Shown: one piece after another, positions 41,684-48,561 of the stretch
Position numbering within the stretch: position 1 is the stretch's first letter
How the letters are laid out: the number at the start of each line of letters is the position of its first letter
From: Rhodococcus tukisamuensis NBRC 100609
GTDB lineage: Bacteria; Actinomycetota; Actinomycetes; Mycobacteriales; Mycobacteriaceae
Reading direction: 5' to 3'
Length of the DNA: 64,000 nucleotides
Assembly: GCF_001894985.1 (NCBI RefSeq)
Contig: NZ_BCXG01000027.1
Coordinates: 1-64,000 of the forward strand
Notes under the pieces: model-generated
Told to the model about the DNA's origin: nothing
Database searches by the model: none
What the model saw: only the letters and a program-made list of their open reading frames with translations
Program-made: the position numbers and the translations under genes

Positions 41684-42394
41684 CTAGCTGGCGCTCTTGA
41701 GGGCGCTGCCGATGATGCTGCCGATGAAGCCGGCCGGATCGGTGATGACGGCCGAGCCCGCAGAGCCGGAGCCGCCCTCCGTGTCGGCGGAGCCGAAGCC
41801 GAGATCGGCGGAGCCGGAGGTCGCGCCCTCGACGATGTTCTTGCCGCGAACCTTCACGGTTGCCAGGTCGCCGCACACCTGGGTCGTCTCGAAGAGCGAG
41901 ACGTCGAACTTCGACCCGAAGGCGTGCTCGGCGCCCACCTTGGCATCCTTGGGGGCCAGGTAGGTGGCCTCGAAGGTCACGGTCTTGTTGCCGGTCGGGG
42001 AGAGCAGGTAGCCGGCGTCGGACACGGTGATGGTGTTCGCGGAGGCCTGCACGGACGGCTCCACATCCTTGGTCTTCTGCCCCGACAACAGGGTCCAGGC
42101 ATCGACCGTCGCGGTACCCCGGACGTAGGAGAACCCCTCGGGATGAACATCCACGAGCTTGTTCAGGTAGCGCTCCGGATGCCCGGTCACCGAGAACACC
42201 GTACGCACCCGCACCTCGCCACCCGGTGCCACCTCGCCGTTGTTGAGCACCTTCTTCGACACCGTCAGGTTGTTCGTGTCGCAGGAGCCCTCCGGAACCG
42301 CAGCCGCGCTACCGGCACCCAGGGACATGCCGCCAACAACAAGGGCGGTGGCGGCGACGACGGACGCGGTGCGACGCATCGAGTAACGGGACAT
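41684..42394 (-). CDS. Secreted DUF11-like protein, paralogue 2
   Basis: A 236-residue exported protein. MSRYSMRRTASVVAATALVV begins the signal peptide (cleavage near SAAA). The mature part has the DUF11-like pattern LTVSKKVLNNGEVAPGGEVRV, then HPEGFSYVRGTATVDAWTLLSGQ and a second sheet with VTFEATYLAPKDAKVG. Two Cys (SCDTN and QVCGD) could form a disulfide. The tail GSADLGFGSADTEGGSGSAG leads into DPAGFIGSIIGSALKSAS, nearly identical in paralogue 3. GGAG upstream sets the ATG at 42394. The function is unknown. Confidence 0.78.
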   Translation of the reverse strand: MSRYSMRRTASVVAATALVVGGMSLGAGSAAAVPEGSCDTNNLTVSKKVLNNGEVAPGGEVRVRTVFSVTGHPERYLNKLVDVHPEGFSYVRGTATVDAWTLLSGQKTKDVEPSVQASANTITVSDAGYLLSPTGNKTVTFEATYLAPKDAKVGAEHAFGSKFDVSLFETTQVCGDLATVKVRGKNIVEGATSGSADLGFGSADTEGGSGSAGSAVITDPAGFIGSIIGSALKSAS

Positions 42395-42501
42395 GCAGAT
42401 CTCCATTCGGGTGACACAGGGTAAGAACCCATGCTAAACCGAGCGTCCGCTTGGTTTGCTGCCGGGTCGCTGTCGCGCCCTCCGACCCACAGGCACCAGA
42501 A

Positions 42502-42531
42502 AGGGCCGCCCGGAAGTTCCCGGGCGGCCCT
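42502..42531 (-). terminator. Terminator hairpin, copy 3 of the repeat family
   Basis: A 12-bp perfect stem (42502-42513 with 42520-42531, loop AAGTTC), 19 nt past the end of DUF11-like gene 3. It shares its first 12 and last 11 bases with copy 2. Confidence 0.8.
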
Positions 42532-42549
42532 CACCGAGGCACTGACGAA

Positions 42550-43317
42550 CTAGCTGGCGCTCTTCAACGCGCTGCCGATCACCTCTCCGAGGAACCCGGC
42601 CGGGTCCTCGATGATCGCGGAGCCCGCCGAGCCGGTGCCGTCGGACGAGCCCAGGCCGAGCGCGGCCGAACCACTGCCCACACCCTCGACCAGGTTGGCG
42701 TTGCGCACGGTCGCGAAGACGCCCATCGGGTTGAAGCTCTGGGTCGACGCGAAGAACAGCACGTCGAAGGCCAGCCCGCTGTCGAACGCCTCGCCGACCT
42801 TGGCATCGGACGGCACCAGGTACGTCGCCTCGAAGGTCAGGGTCTTCGCGTCGATGGACGAGACCAGCCAGCCGGTCGGGCTGGACACTCGGATGTAGTT
42901 GTCCGCGACGTTCACCTCCGGCGTGACGGACTCCTTCGTCTGGCCACCGATCAGGTGCCAGGCGTTGATCGAGGCACTGCCCTCGACGTACTCGAATCCC
43001 GCGGGGTGGATGTCCTTGATCTTGGTGATGCCGCGATCCAGGCCGCTCGGAACCGTGAAGGTGGTCCGGTAGGTCACCTTCTGGCCCGGGGCGACCTTGC
43101 CGTCGCCGACGACCTGCTTCGTGACTGAGATGTTGTCGGCGGTCTTGGTGGCCGAGCGCGGCTTCTGCGCGGCCGGGGACTCGGGGGCATCGGACGAGCC
43201 GGCGCTGCCGAAGTCGGACGAGCCGGCTGCCGAGGCAGTGCCCACGGCGAGTCCGCCCGCGAGCAGGGCGGTGGCGGCGACGACGGATGCGACGCGGCGC
43301 ATCGAGTTACGGGACAT
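42550..43317 (-). CDS. Secreted DUF11-like protein, paralogue 3
   Basis: A 255-residue exported protein, tandem to paralogue 2. The signal peptide (MRRVASVVAATALLAGGLAV, cleavage near ASAA) is followed by a ~30-residue Ser/Pro/Ala linker. Then comes the DUF11-like domain: ISVTKQVVGDGKVAPGQKVTY, DIHPAGFEYVEGSASINAWHLIGGQ and LTFEATYLVPSDAKVG. The tail ends DPAGFLGEVIGSALKSAS. GGAGGA precedes the ATG at 43317. The conserved amphipathic C-terminal segment in two copies suggests membrane or partner binding. The function is unknown. Confidence 0.78.
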   Translation of the reverse strand: MSRNSMRRVASVVAATALLAGGLAVGTASAAGSSDFGSAGSSDAPESPAAQKPRSATKTADNISVTKQVVGDGKVAPGQKVTYRTTFTVPSGLDRGITKIKDIHPAGFEYVEGSASINAWHLIGGQTKESVTPEVNVADNYIRVSSPTGWLVSSIDAKTLTFEATYLVPSDAKVGEAFDSGLAFDVLFFASTQSFNPMGVFATVRNANLVEGVGSGSAALGLGSSDGTGSAGSAIIEDPAGFLGEVIGSALKSAS

Positions 43318-43502
43318 ACAGATCCTCCAGTGTGTGGAACCGGTGCACGACGGCATTCTGGGCAAATCCGCAGGTCCTGACCCCGACTTCGACCCCCGTC
43401 ACGCCTCGTGTCCTTTATAGGACAAGCGTCCAGTTGAATGTCCGGTTCCAGAAAACAGTCACTGTGGCGCTGGTCACCACTCGCCGCGAGGTAACCGGAA
43501 GG

Positions 43503-43531
43503 TTGCGCCGACATCCGAACGCGCTTACGAT
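43503..43531 (+). promoter_or_regulatory. Promoter of the leuA-domain leader transcript
   Basis: TTGCGC (43503-43508) and TACGAT (43526-43531) are separated by 17 nt. The -10 ends 7 nt before the leader ATG at 43539, so the leader would be translated from a leaderless mRNA. Confidence 0.5.
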
Positions 43532-43538
43532 GGCGCCC

Positions 43539-43580
43539 ATGAAGCGCATTCTCGTAGTTCGTCGCCGTAGCGGGGTCTGA
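43539..43580 (+). CDS. Ile-Leu-Val-Val leader peptide (attenuator)
   Basis: A 13-residue reading frame, MKRILVVRRRSGV, with four consecutive branched-chain codons (ATT CTC GTA GTT at 43548-43559) followed by three Arg codons. It resembles leader peptides of actinobacterial ilv/leu genes such as those described for Streptomyces. A second in-frame ATG lies three codons upstream (43530). Ribosome stalling at these codons when branched-chain amino acids are scarce would change folding of the RNA that follows. Its target is the LeuA-domain gene at 43655. Confidence 0.65.
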   Translation: MKRILVVRRRSGV

Positions 43581-43649
43581 TTCGGACCGACCCCTCGCTG
43601 CGGGTCGTTGAGCTACGCGTTGGTCCTCCCCTCTCCACCAGGAAGACCA
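43566..43649 (+). promoter_or_regulatory. Attenuator: alternative stems and RBS-sequestering hairpin
   Basis: GGGGTC (43572-43577, end of the leader ORF) can pair with GACCCC (43589-43594). CGTAGC (43566-43571) can pair with GCTACG (43612-43617) around it. The competing stem CGACCC (43588-43593) with GGGTCG (43602-43607) uses the same bases. A further hairpin, TGGTC-c-TCC (43621-43629) with GGA-a-GACCA (43641-43649), holds the AGGAAG ribosome-binding site of the downstream gene. The layout fits translation-coupled attenuation. Confidence 0.5.
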
Positions 43650-43654
43650 CGAGA

Positions 43655-44134
43655 ATGAACACTCACCGCGCTTTCACCACTCATTCCAGCACCGCCGCCG
43701 ACCCATTCGCGCAGCAATTCGGCTCCCCGATGCCCCGCGAACTGCGCACCGAAGCCGCGGACATGAGCTGGCAGACCTTCCTGAAGACCTACTCGCCCTC
43801 CAGCGGCCCCATCCGCTTCGGCCGCTGGTCGACGCTCAGTCTCGGCGCCGGCCGCAGCGAGTTCAAGGCCACGCTCGGCCTGGGCGACGCCATCCACCAG
43901 GCCACCGCGATCGCCTGCGGACCCGTCTCCGCGCTCACCTCGATGCTGCACGACGCGGGCTTCCAGCTCGAGATCCTGGACTTCCACCAGCAGGGCCTGG
44001 CCGACGGCCGCGCCGCGACCTTCCTGCTGTGCGAGCACGCCGGACGCCGGCACTGGGCATTCGGGATCGGCGACGACGCCACCGACTCCTCGGTCCGGGC
44101 GATGATCGCGGGCGCCAACCTGCTGCACGGCTGA
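43655..44134 (+). CDS. Stand-alone LeuA allosteric (regulatory) domain protein
   Basis: A 159-residue protein lacking any catalytic TIM barrel. Its second half corresponds to the C-terminal LeuA dimer/allosteric domain of 2-isopropylmalate synthase: TAIACGPVSALTSMLHDAGFQLEILDFHQQGL, then GRAATFLLCEHAGRRHWAFGIGDDATDSSVRAMIAGANLL. In LeuA this domain binds leucine and shuts off the enzyme. The N-terminal ~50 residues include MSWQTFLKTYSPSSGPIRFGRW, which looks like the linker preceding that domain. It is preceded by a branched-chain leader peptide, so both protein and RNA point to leucine sensing. It may modulate a full-length LeuA by forming mixed dimers, or act as a separate sensor. Confidence 0.75.
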   Translation: MNTHRAFTTHSSTAADPFAQQFGSPMPRELRTEAADMSWQTFLKTYSPSSGPIRFGRWSTLSLGAGRSEFKATLGLGDAIHQATAIACGPVSALTSMLHDAGFQLEILDFHQQGLADGRAATFLLCEHAGRRHWAFGIGDDATDSSVRAMIAGANLLHG

Positions 44135-44146
44135 GACCGGGTGGGC

Positions 44147-44626
44147 TCAGGGCATCTCGACGGTCTGCGCCCGCTCGATCTCCGCGACCGCGCGCCGCAG
44201 GTAGCCGGACGCCGGAGCCTGCGCCGCGCCGAGCAGGTCCGCCAGCACCAGCAGCGCGTGCCGCACCAACCCGAACCGGTCCGAGGCACCGAACTCCTCG
44301 TCCGGGTCCGACAGCCCGAGCGAACCGGTCAGGACGGCCACCAGCAGCGGGACCTGCAGGTCGGGCACCCAGACGGCTGCCGTACGCGCGCAGCGTTCGA
44401 GGACGGCCTGGACGGCCTCCCCGGTGAGGCCGTCCGGGTGCAGGTCCTCGAGAAGTTCACGGACCATCGCGGAGTGCACCGCCCGCACCTGCTCGAGGTC
44501 GACGGCGCGCAGGCGCTCGCTCGCCTCGACGAATACCCCGAGGTCGGCGGCACGCGCCGCGGTCGCCGCGTCGTCGGTGGCGGACGCGATGTCGCGGACC
44601 GCGCGCGGCCAGTCGGCGGGCCACAT
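44147..44626 (-). CDS. Helical protein of unknown function
   Basis: A 159-residue, mostly alpha-helical acidic protein with no motif I recognise (MWPADWPRAVRDIASATDDA...). The ribosome-binding site AAGGAGGAG before the ATG is strong. The gene converges on the LeuA-domain gene with a 12-nt gap and lies downstream of the DUF4185 gene on the same strand. Repeated LLVAVL/LLVLADLL-type helices could form a bundle. No signal peptide or membrane segment is evident. Confidence 0.6.
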   Translation of the reverse strand: MWPADWPRAVRDIASATDDAATAARAADLGVFVEASERLRAVDLEQVRAVHSAMVRELLEDLHPDGLTGEAVQAVLERCARTAAVWVPDLQVPLLVAVLTGSLGLSDPDEEFGASDRFGLVRHALLVLADLLGAAQAPASGYLRRAVAEIERAQTVEMP

Positions 44627-44671
44627 CGGTCGATCTCCTCCTTGCCTGGGCGCGCCGAAACTCGTTTCAGT

Positions 44672-46153
44672 TCAAGATAATTCGGCCCGCATCAGAAATA
44701 CGTTGTAGTCGGACCAGGTCGACAACATGAAGTACAGTTCGCCGTCCGTGGACCAGGGGTGGATGAATCCACCGTACAACTCCGGGTACCTGTCCACTCC
44801 GACCAGCGGCGTCGACTCCGACCAAGACCCCTGCGGCGCCGCGGACTCCCGCAACGTGATCGAGGTCTTCGCGGTGTCGAGGTACGTCATCTGCCACCGG
44901 TCCCGGCCCGCGTCGTACCGGACCGACAGTTCGCCCGCCGGGCCGCTCAGGATCGGGGTGGCCGAGGCCGCACCACCGACCGCGGTCCACGTCCCGGAAC
45001 TCCAGTACTGGTACGCCGACTTGTTCAGCACCTGGTCCTCCGGCACCCGCGCGAGTCCGATCTCGCCGAGCCGGGTGTTGGGGGTGCCGAACATGTACAC
45101 GTAGCCACCCTGCGGCACCATCGCGGTCACCTGGAACCGGGCCAGGCCGAAAATGTTGTCCCACTGGGCATACGGATCCTTGGTCCAGGTCTGACCGCCG
45201 TCGTCGGAATAGGCTATGCCGCCGTGGTTGGTGAACATCGTGCCCGGGATGCTGTTCCAGGTACGGATCGACATGTAGCTCAGGTACTGCCGGGAGCCGA
45301 GCGCGAATCCCGATGTGGGGATCGTGGTGATCTCCACGTTGTCGAGCTTGCGACTGCCCAGGATCTCCGCGGCGTGGCACCGGCTGTCCTGCACCATCTC
45401 GTCGAAACTCATTCCGTTCGAGAGGTTTCGGTCGGTGCTGAAGGCAAGGACATTGCTGCGCCAGTCCTGGCCCTGCCCGCCCGGCGGGTGGAAGTCGCGG
45501 CCGACGGTGTCCCCGAAGGCCACCGCGATCTTGCCCGGCTCGCTCTCCCACATGATGCCGAGGTCGGTGCCGTCGACCTGCCAGCGCTTGTCGGTGCGGT
45601 TGACTGAACTCGCGCCGGTCTCCTTGGCGACCATCGTGACCGCACCCACCCGGGGTGCGGCGAGCGGTGGTGCGAGCGGAGCGTTCTCGGTGACCGGGTG
45701 GGCAGGCACCGGCGGGTCCGGCAACAACGGGCCGTTGCCCGAACCCTGAACGGGAATGCCGAAGTTGAACGGGGTGAAGTTGGCACTGATCTGCGGCAGG
45801 CCGAGCGTGCTGGACAACCCCGTCGCGGGCGGCAGTGGCACGTTCGTCAGGTCGGGGCAGGGGTCGGCACACGGGTCCGCCGGCAGCGGCGGGGCGTCGA
45901 TCCGTATGGTCGGCGTCTCCGGCGCCGGGAACGGCACCTCGATGATCCGTGGATAGGGGATCGGCACCTCGAGCCGCTCCGGTATCAACGACGCGTGGGT
46001 GGCGGGCGGATCGGTCGAGCACGGACCGCTGCCCGGTAGCCCGTCAATGCTGCGATCCGGACCCCCTGATTCTGCTGAGGCGGCCTGGCCCCCGACGACA
46101 CCGACGCCCGAGGCCAGGACTAGGACTGCGACCACTGCGAAAATCCTGCGCAT
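44672..46153 (-). CDS. Secreted DUF4185 protein (GH183-like, possible endo-D-arabinanase)
   Basis: A 493-residue exported protein. The signal peptide (MRRIFAVVAVLVLASGVGVV, cleavage near ASA) is followed by a ~110-residue Pro-rich region rich in PxP repeats (PIPYPRIIEVPFPAPETP). A DUF4185 beta-propeller-like domain follows: GTDLGIMWESEPGKIAVAFGDTVG, SNVLAFSTDRNLSNG, GGIAYSDDGGQTWTKDP and YGGFIHPWS. Some DUF4185 proteins (family GH183) have been shown to cut D-arabinan of mycobacterial-type cell walls. This product could therefore remodel the organism's own arabinogalactan. AAGGAGG sets the start. Confidence 0.78.
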   Translation of the reverse strand: MRRIFAVVAVLVLASGVGVVGGQAASAESGGPDRSIDGLPGSGPCSTDPPATHASLIPERLEVPIPYPRIIEVPFPAPETPTIRIDAPPLPADPCADPCPDLTNVPLPPATGLSSTLGLPQISANFTPFNFGIPVQGSGNGPLLPDPPVPAHPVTENAPLAPPLAAPRVGAVTMVAKETGASSVNRTDKRWQVDGTDLGIMWESEPGKIAVAFGDTVGRDFHPPGGQGQDWRSNVLAFSTDRNLSNGMSFDEMVQDSRCHAAEILGSRKLDNVEITTIPTSGFALGSRQYLSYMSIRTWNSIPGTMFTNHGGIAYSDDGGQTWTKDPYAQWDNIFGLARFQVTAMVPQGGYVYMFGTPNTRLGEIGLARVPEDQVLNKSAYQYWSSGTWTAVGGAASATPILSGPAGELSVRYDAGRDRWQMTYLDTAKTSITLRESAAPQGSWSESTPLVGVDRYPELYGGFIHPWSTDGELYFMLSTWSDYNVFLMRAELS

Positions 46154-46269
46154 AGAACCTCCTTGGGTGTCAGGATGCACCATCGGGGCCCGCAACCGCG
46201 GAAGGCGATCGACGTTTCTCGGTCGCGCCCCTAAGCTGGCTGGCCGAACGCGAAACGAGGTGTGAGGCA

Positions 46270-47676
46270 GTGCCCGGACAGTTCCTGCGTCCCGTCGGCC
46301 CCTTCGAGTCGGGTCCGCCCAGCCACGCATTGACAGTGGACATGCCCGAACTGGAGCGATTCGGCCTCGCGCAGCTGTGGCGGGCGCTCGTGGTCGCCGC
46401 GGTCATCACTGCCTGCGTGCTGTTCGCACTCGGGACGAAGCCCTTCACCCGCCGCGGGATGAGCTGGGCCGACGCCGCATCCGAGGGCATCGTCGACGCC
46501 TTCGAGGCGCTGGGTCCCACCTTCGTCAAGCTCGGCCAGCTGATGGCGTCGTCGCCGGGTGTCTTTCCGGCACCGCTCGCGAACGCCTGCCTGCGCTGCC
46601 TCGACGACGTGCCGCCGGTCTCCGCCCGGTCCGCGAGGTCTGTGATCGAGTCGGACCTCGGCCGTCCCGTCGAGGCCCTGTTCACCGAGTTCGACGACAC
46701 CCCGCTCGCGGCGGCGTCGGTGGCCCAGGTGCACGCCTGCGTGCTGCCCGACGGACGGCAGGCGGTGATCAAGGTGCAACGACCGGGCATCTACCACCGG
46801 ATGCTGGTGGACCTGCGGACCGCGTACTGGGGCGCCCGGCTGCTGGAGCGGCTCAGCGAGTTCTTCCGCATCGCAAACGCCACCGCCATCGTCCGGGACC
46901 TGCACCGCGCCACCATGACCGAGCTGAACAGCGCGGTCGAGGCGGACCGGCAGACCCGCTTCCGGACGGCCCTGTGGTCGTTCGGTGACAACCATGGGGT
47001 GACCGCGCCGGAGGTGTACTGGGAGTACTGCGGCCCGCACGTGATCTGCATGGAACGCATGCACGGCACGCCGCTCGACCGGATCGACCCCGGCGAACGC
47101 CCCGACAGCCAGATGCTGATCCGGCGGGGCGTCAAGGCCTGGATCGAGGCGATCACCGTGCACGGCCCGTTCCACGGCGACGTGCATGCGGGCAACCTGT
47201 GGGTCCTCGACGACGGTCGCATCGCGATGCTGGACTTCGGCATCGTGGGCGAGCTGCCCGAGTCGTGGCGGGGCGTCCTGAAGGACATGTTCTACGCGAC
47301 GCTGCTCGACGGCGACTTCTCCCGGGTCGCCCGCGGACTGCGCGGCCTCGGCTTCACCACCGACCTCGAGGCCAGTGACGAGGAGATCGGCCAGCAGGTC
47401 GGGGCGGTGCTGGCGCCGGTGTTCGCGAACGACCTCGGCGAACTCAAGCTCAGCTCGCTGATCATGGCGCTGGTGCAGATCGGCAAGCTGTGGGGCGTCG
47501 CGAGCCCGGAGGAGCTGGTGCTGTTCGGCAAGCAGCTCGGCTACTTCGAGCGGTACGCGACCCGGCTGGCGCCGGGCTGGGTGATGGGACGCGACCTGTA
47601 CCTGTTCCGGAACGTCTTCCCGGAGGCCGTGCAGGCCCGGACCGCCGCTCTCGGGATCACGCTGCCGGAGGACTGA
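46270..47676 (+). CDS. ABC1/AarF (UbiB-like) atypical kinase
   Basis: A 468-residue protein of the ABC1/ADCK/UbiB family. It has an N-terminal membrane segment (VVAAVITACVLFAL), then the hallmark FVKLGQLMASS (KxGQ) and the Ala-rich nucleotide loop LAAASVAQVHACVL. The Lys in AVIKVQRPG follows, then HGDVHAGNLWVL and MLDFGIVGEL (catalytic and DFG-like motifs). UbiB-type proteins are ATPases or kinases that assist quinone and lipid handling. GTG start. A rhomboid-like membrane protein gene follows by 31 nt on the same strand. Confidence 0.88.
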   Translation: MPGQFLRPVGPFESGPPSHALTVDMPELERFGLAQLWRALVVAAVITACVLFALGTKPFTRRGMSWADAASEGIVDAFEALGPTFVKLGQLMASSPGVFPAPLANACLRCLDDVPPVSARSARSVIESDLGRPVEALFTEFDDTPLAAASVAQVHACVLPDGRQAVIKVQRPGIYHRMLVDLRTAYWGARLLERLSEFFRIANATAIVRDLHRATMTELNSAVEADRQTRFRTALWSFGDNHGVTAPEVYWEYCGPHVICMERMHGTPLDRIDPGERPDSQMLIRRGVKAWIEAITVHGPFHGDVHAGNLWVLDDGRIAMLDFGIVGELPESWRGVLKDMFYATLLDGDFSRVARGLRGLGFTTDLEASDEEIGQQVGAVLAPVFANDLGELKLSSLIMALVQIGKLWGVASPEELVLFGKQLGYFERYATRLAPGWVMGRDLYLFRNVFPEAVQARTAALGITLPED

Positions 47677-47707
47677 GAAGTCGTCCGGCGGGGCGCACAC
47701 TGGTCTG

Positions 47708-48439
47708 GTGACGGTCTCCCTCCGGCGACGCCTGGCGCCGCTCCCCCGCGCGGCGTGGCGGTACGTGCGGCGCGCGCCCGGCACCTTCGTCTGGCTGGGC
47801 ATCCTGCTGGCCACCTCGATCGTCGTCCACCGACTCTCGCCCGGCGCCGAACGGCACGTGCTCGGCAGCCGCTCGACCAACCTGCACCACCTGCAGGAGG
47901 ATCCGCTGCGGGTGCTGGTCACCAGCGCATTCTGGCTCGCAGGCGGAGGCTGGCCGCTCTACTTCGTCGTCTACAACCTCTTCCACGTGCCAGCCGAGCG
48001 CTGGCTGGGCACGCTGCGCTGGCTGGCCGTGGTGGTGATCGCACACGTCGGCGCCACCTACCTCAGCGAAGGCGTCCTCTACTGGGCGATCCAACACGGT
48101 CACGCCCCGGAATCCGCCGCCTTCACCCTCGACGTCGGCGTCAGCTACGGGCTGGCCGGCGTCGTCGCGGTGTTGACCTACCGGATCGCGAAGCCCTGGC
48201 GGTTCGTCTACCTGGCGGGGGTGTTGGTCTTCTTCGGGGTGCCGCTGCTGAGTTCGCCCAACTTCACCGACGTCGGGCACTTCACCGCGGTGCTGATCGG
48301 GCTCGCCTGCTACCCGATCGTGCGGGGACGGCCGGGGGTGTGGGACCCGGTCGCCGCGGTCAGGTCCCTGCGGCGCCGGGCGCACCGGCCGACCGCGGCT
48401 GCCGTACGTCAGTCGACGGACAGTCCGGTCACCGAATAG
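47708..48439 (+). CDS. Rhomboid-like membrane protein
   Basis: A 243-residue protein with about six hydrophobic segments. GVSYGLAGVVAV carries a Ser in the position of the rhomboid GxSG nucleophile, and DVGHFTAVLIGL carries the His expected in the last core helix, so an intramembrane serine protease dyad is possible. The usual GxSG Gly is replaced by Tyr (GVSY), so activity is uncertain. The C-terminal tail is basic. It starts at GTG 31 nt after the AarF gene and is probably cotranscribed. Confidence 0.72.
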   Translation: MTVSLRRRLAPLPRAAWRYVRRAPGTFVWLGILLATSIVVHRLSPGAERHVLGSRSTNLHHLQEDPLRVLVTSAFWLAGGGWPLYFVVYNLFHVPAERWLGTLRWLAVVVIAHVGATYLSEGVLYWAIQHGHAPESAAFTLDVGVSYGLAGVVAVLTYRIAKPWRFVYLAGVLVFFGVPLLSSPNFTDVGHFTAVLIGLACYPIVRGRPGVWDPVAAVRSLRRRAHRPTAAAVRQSTDSPVTE

Positions 48440-48453
48440 GGCGCAGCTCGGTC

Positions 48454-48481
48454 GCACCCGTCACCGCGGCGTGGCGGGTGC
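48454..48481. terminator. Bidirectional terminator
   Basis: GCACCCGTCAC (48454-48464) pairs, with one T-G wobble, with GTGGCGGGTGC (48471-48481) over a 6-nt loop. It lies between the convergent rhomboid-like and E1 genes; the remaining 80 nt show nothing. Confidence 0.65.
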
Positions 48482-48561
48482 ATCGCCACCGCGTAGTCGA
48501 CACCGGTCAGGCACGGCTGCTTGTCATACGCGGCAGGGTCCCACGGCTCGTTGCCTTTCCC

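Noticed and set aside
44135-44160. CTGAG...CTCAG as a terminator between the LeuA-domain gene and the next convergent gene
   Set aside because: Only five base pairs with a 10-nt loop; too weak to call.
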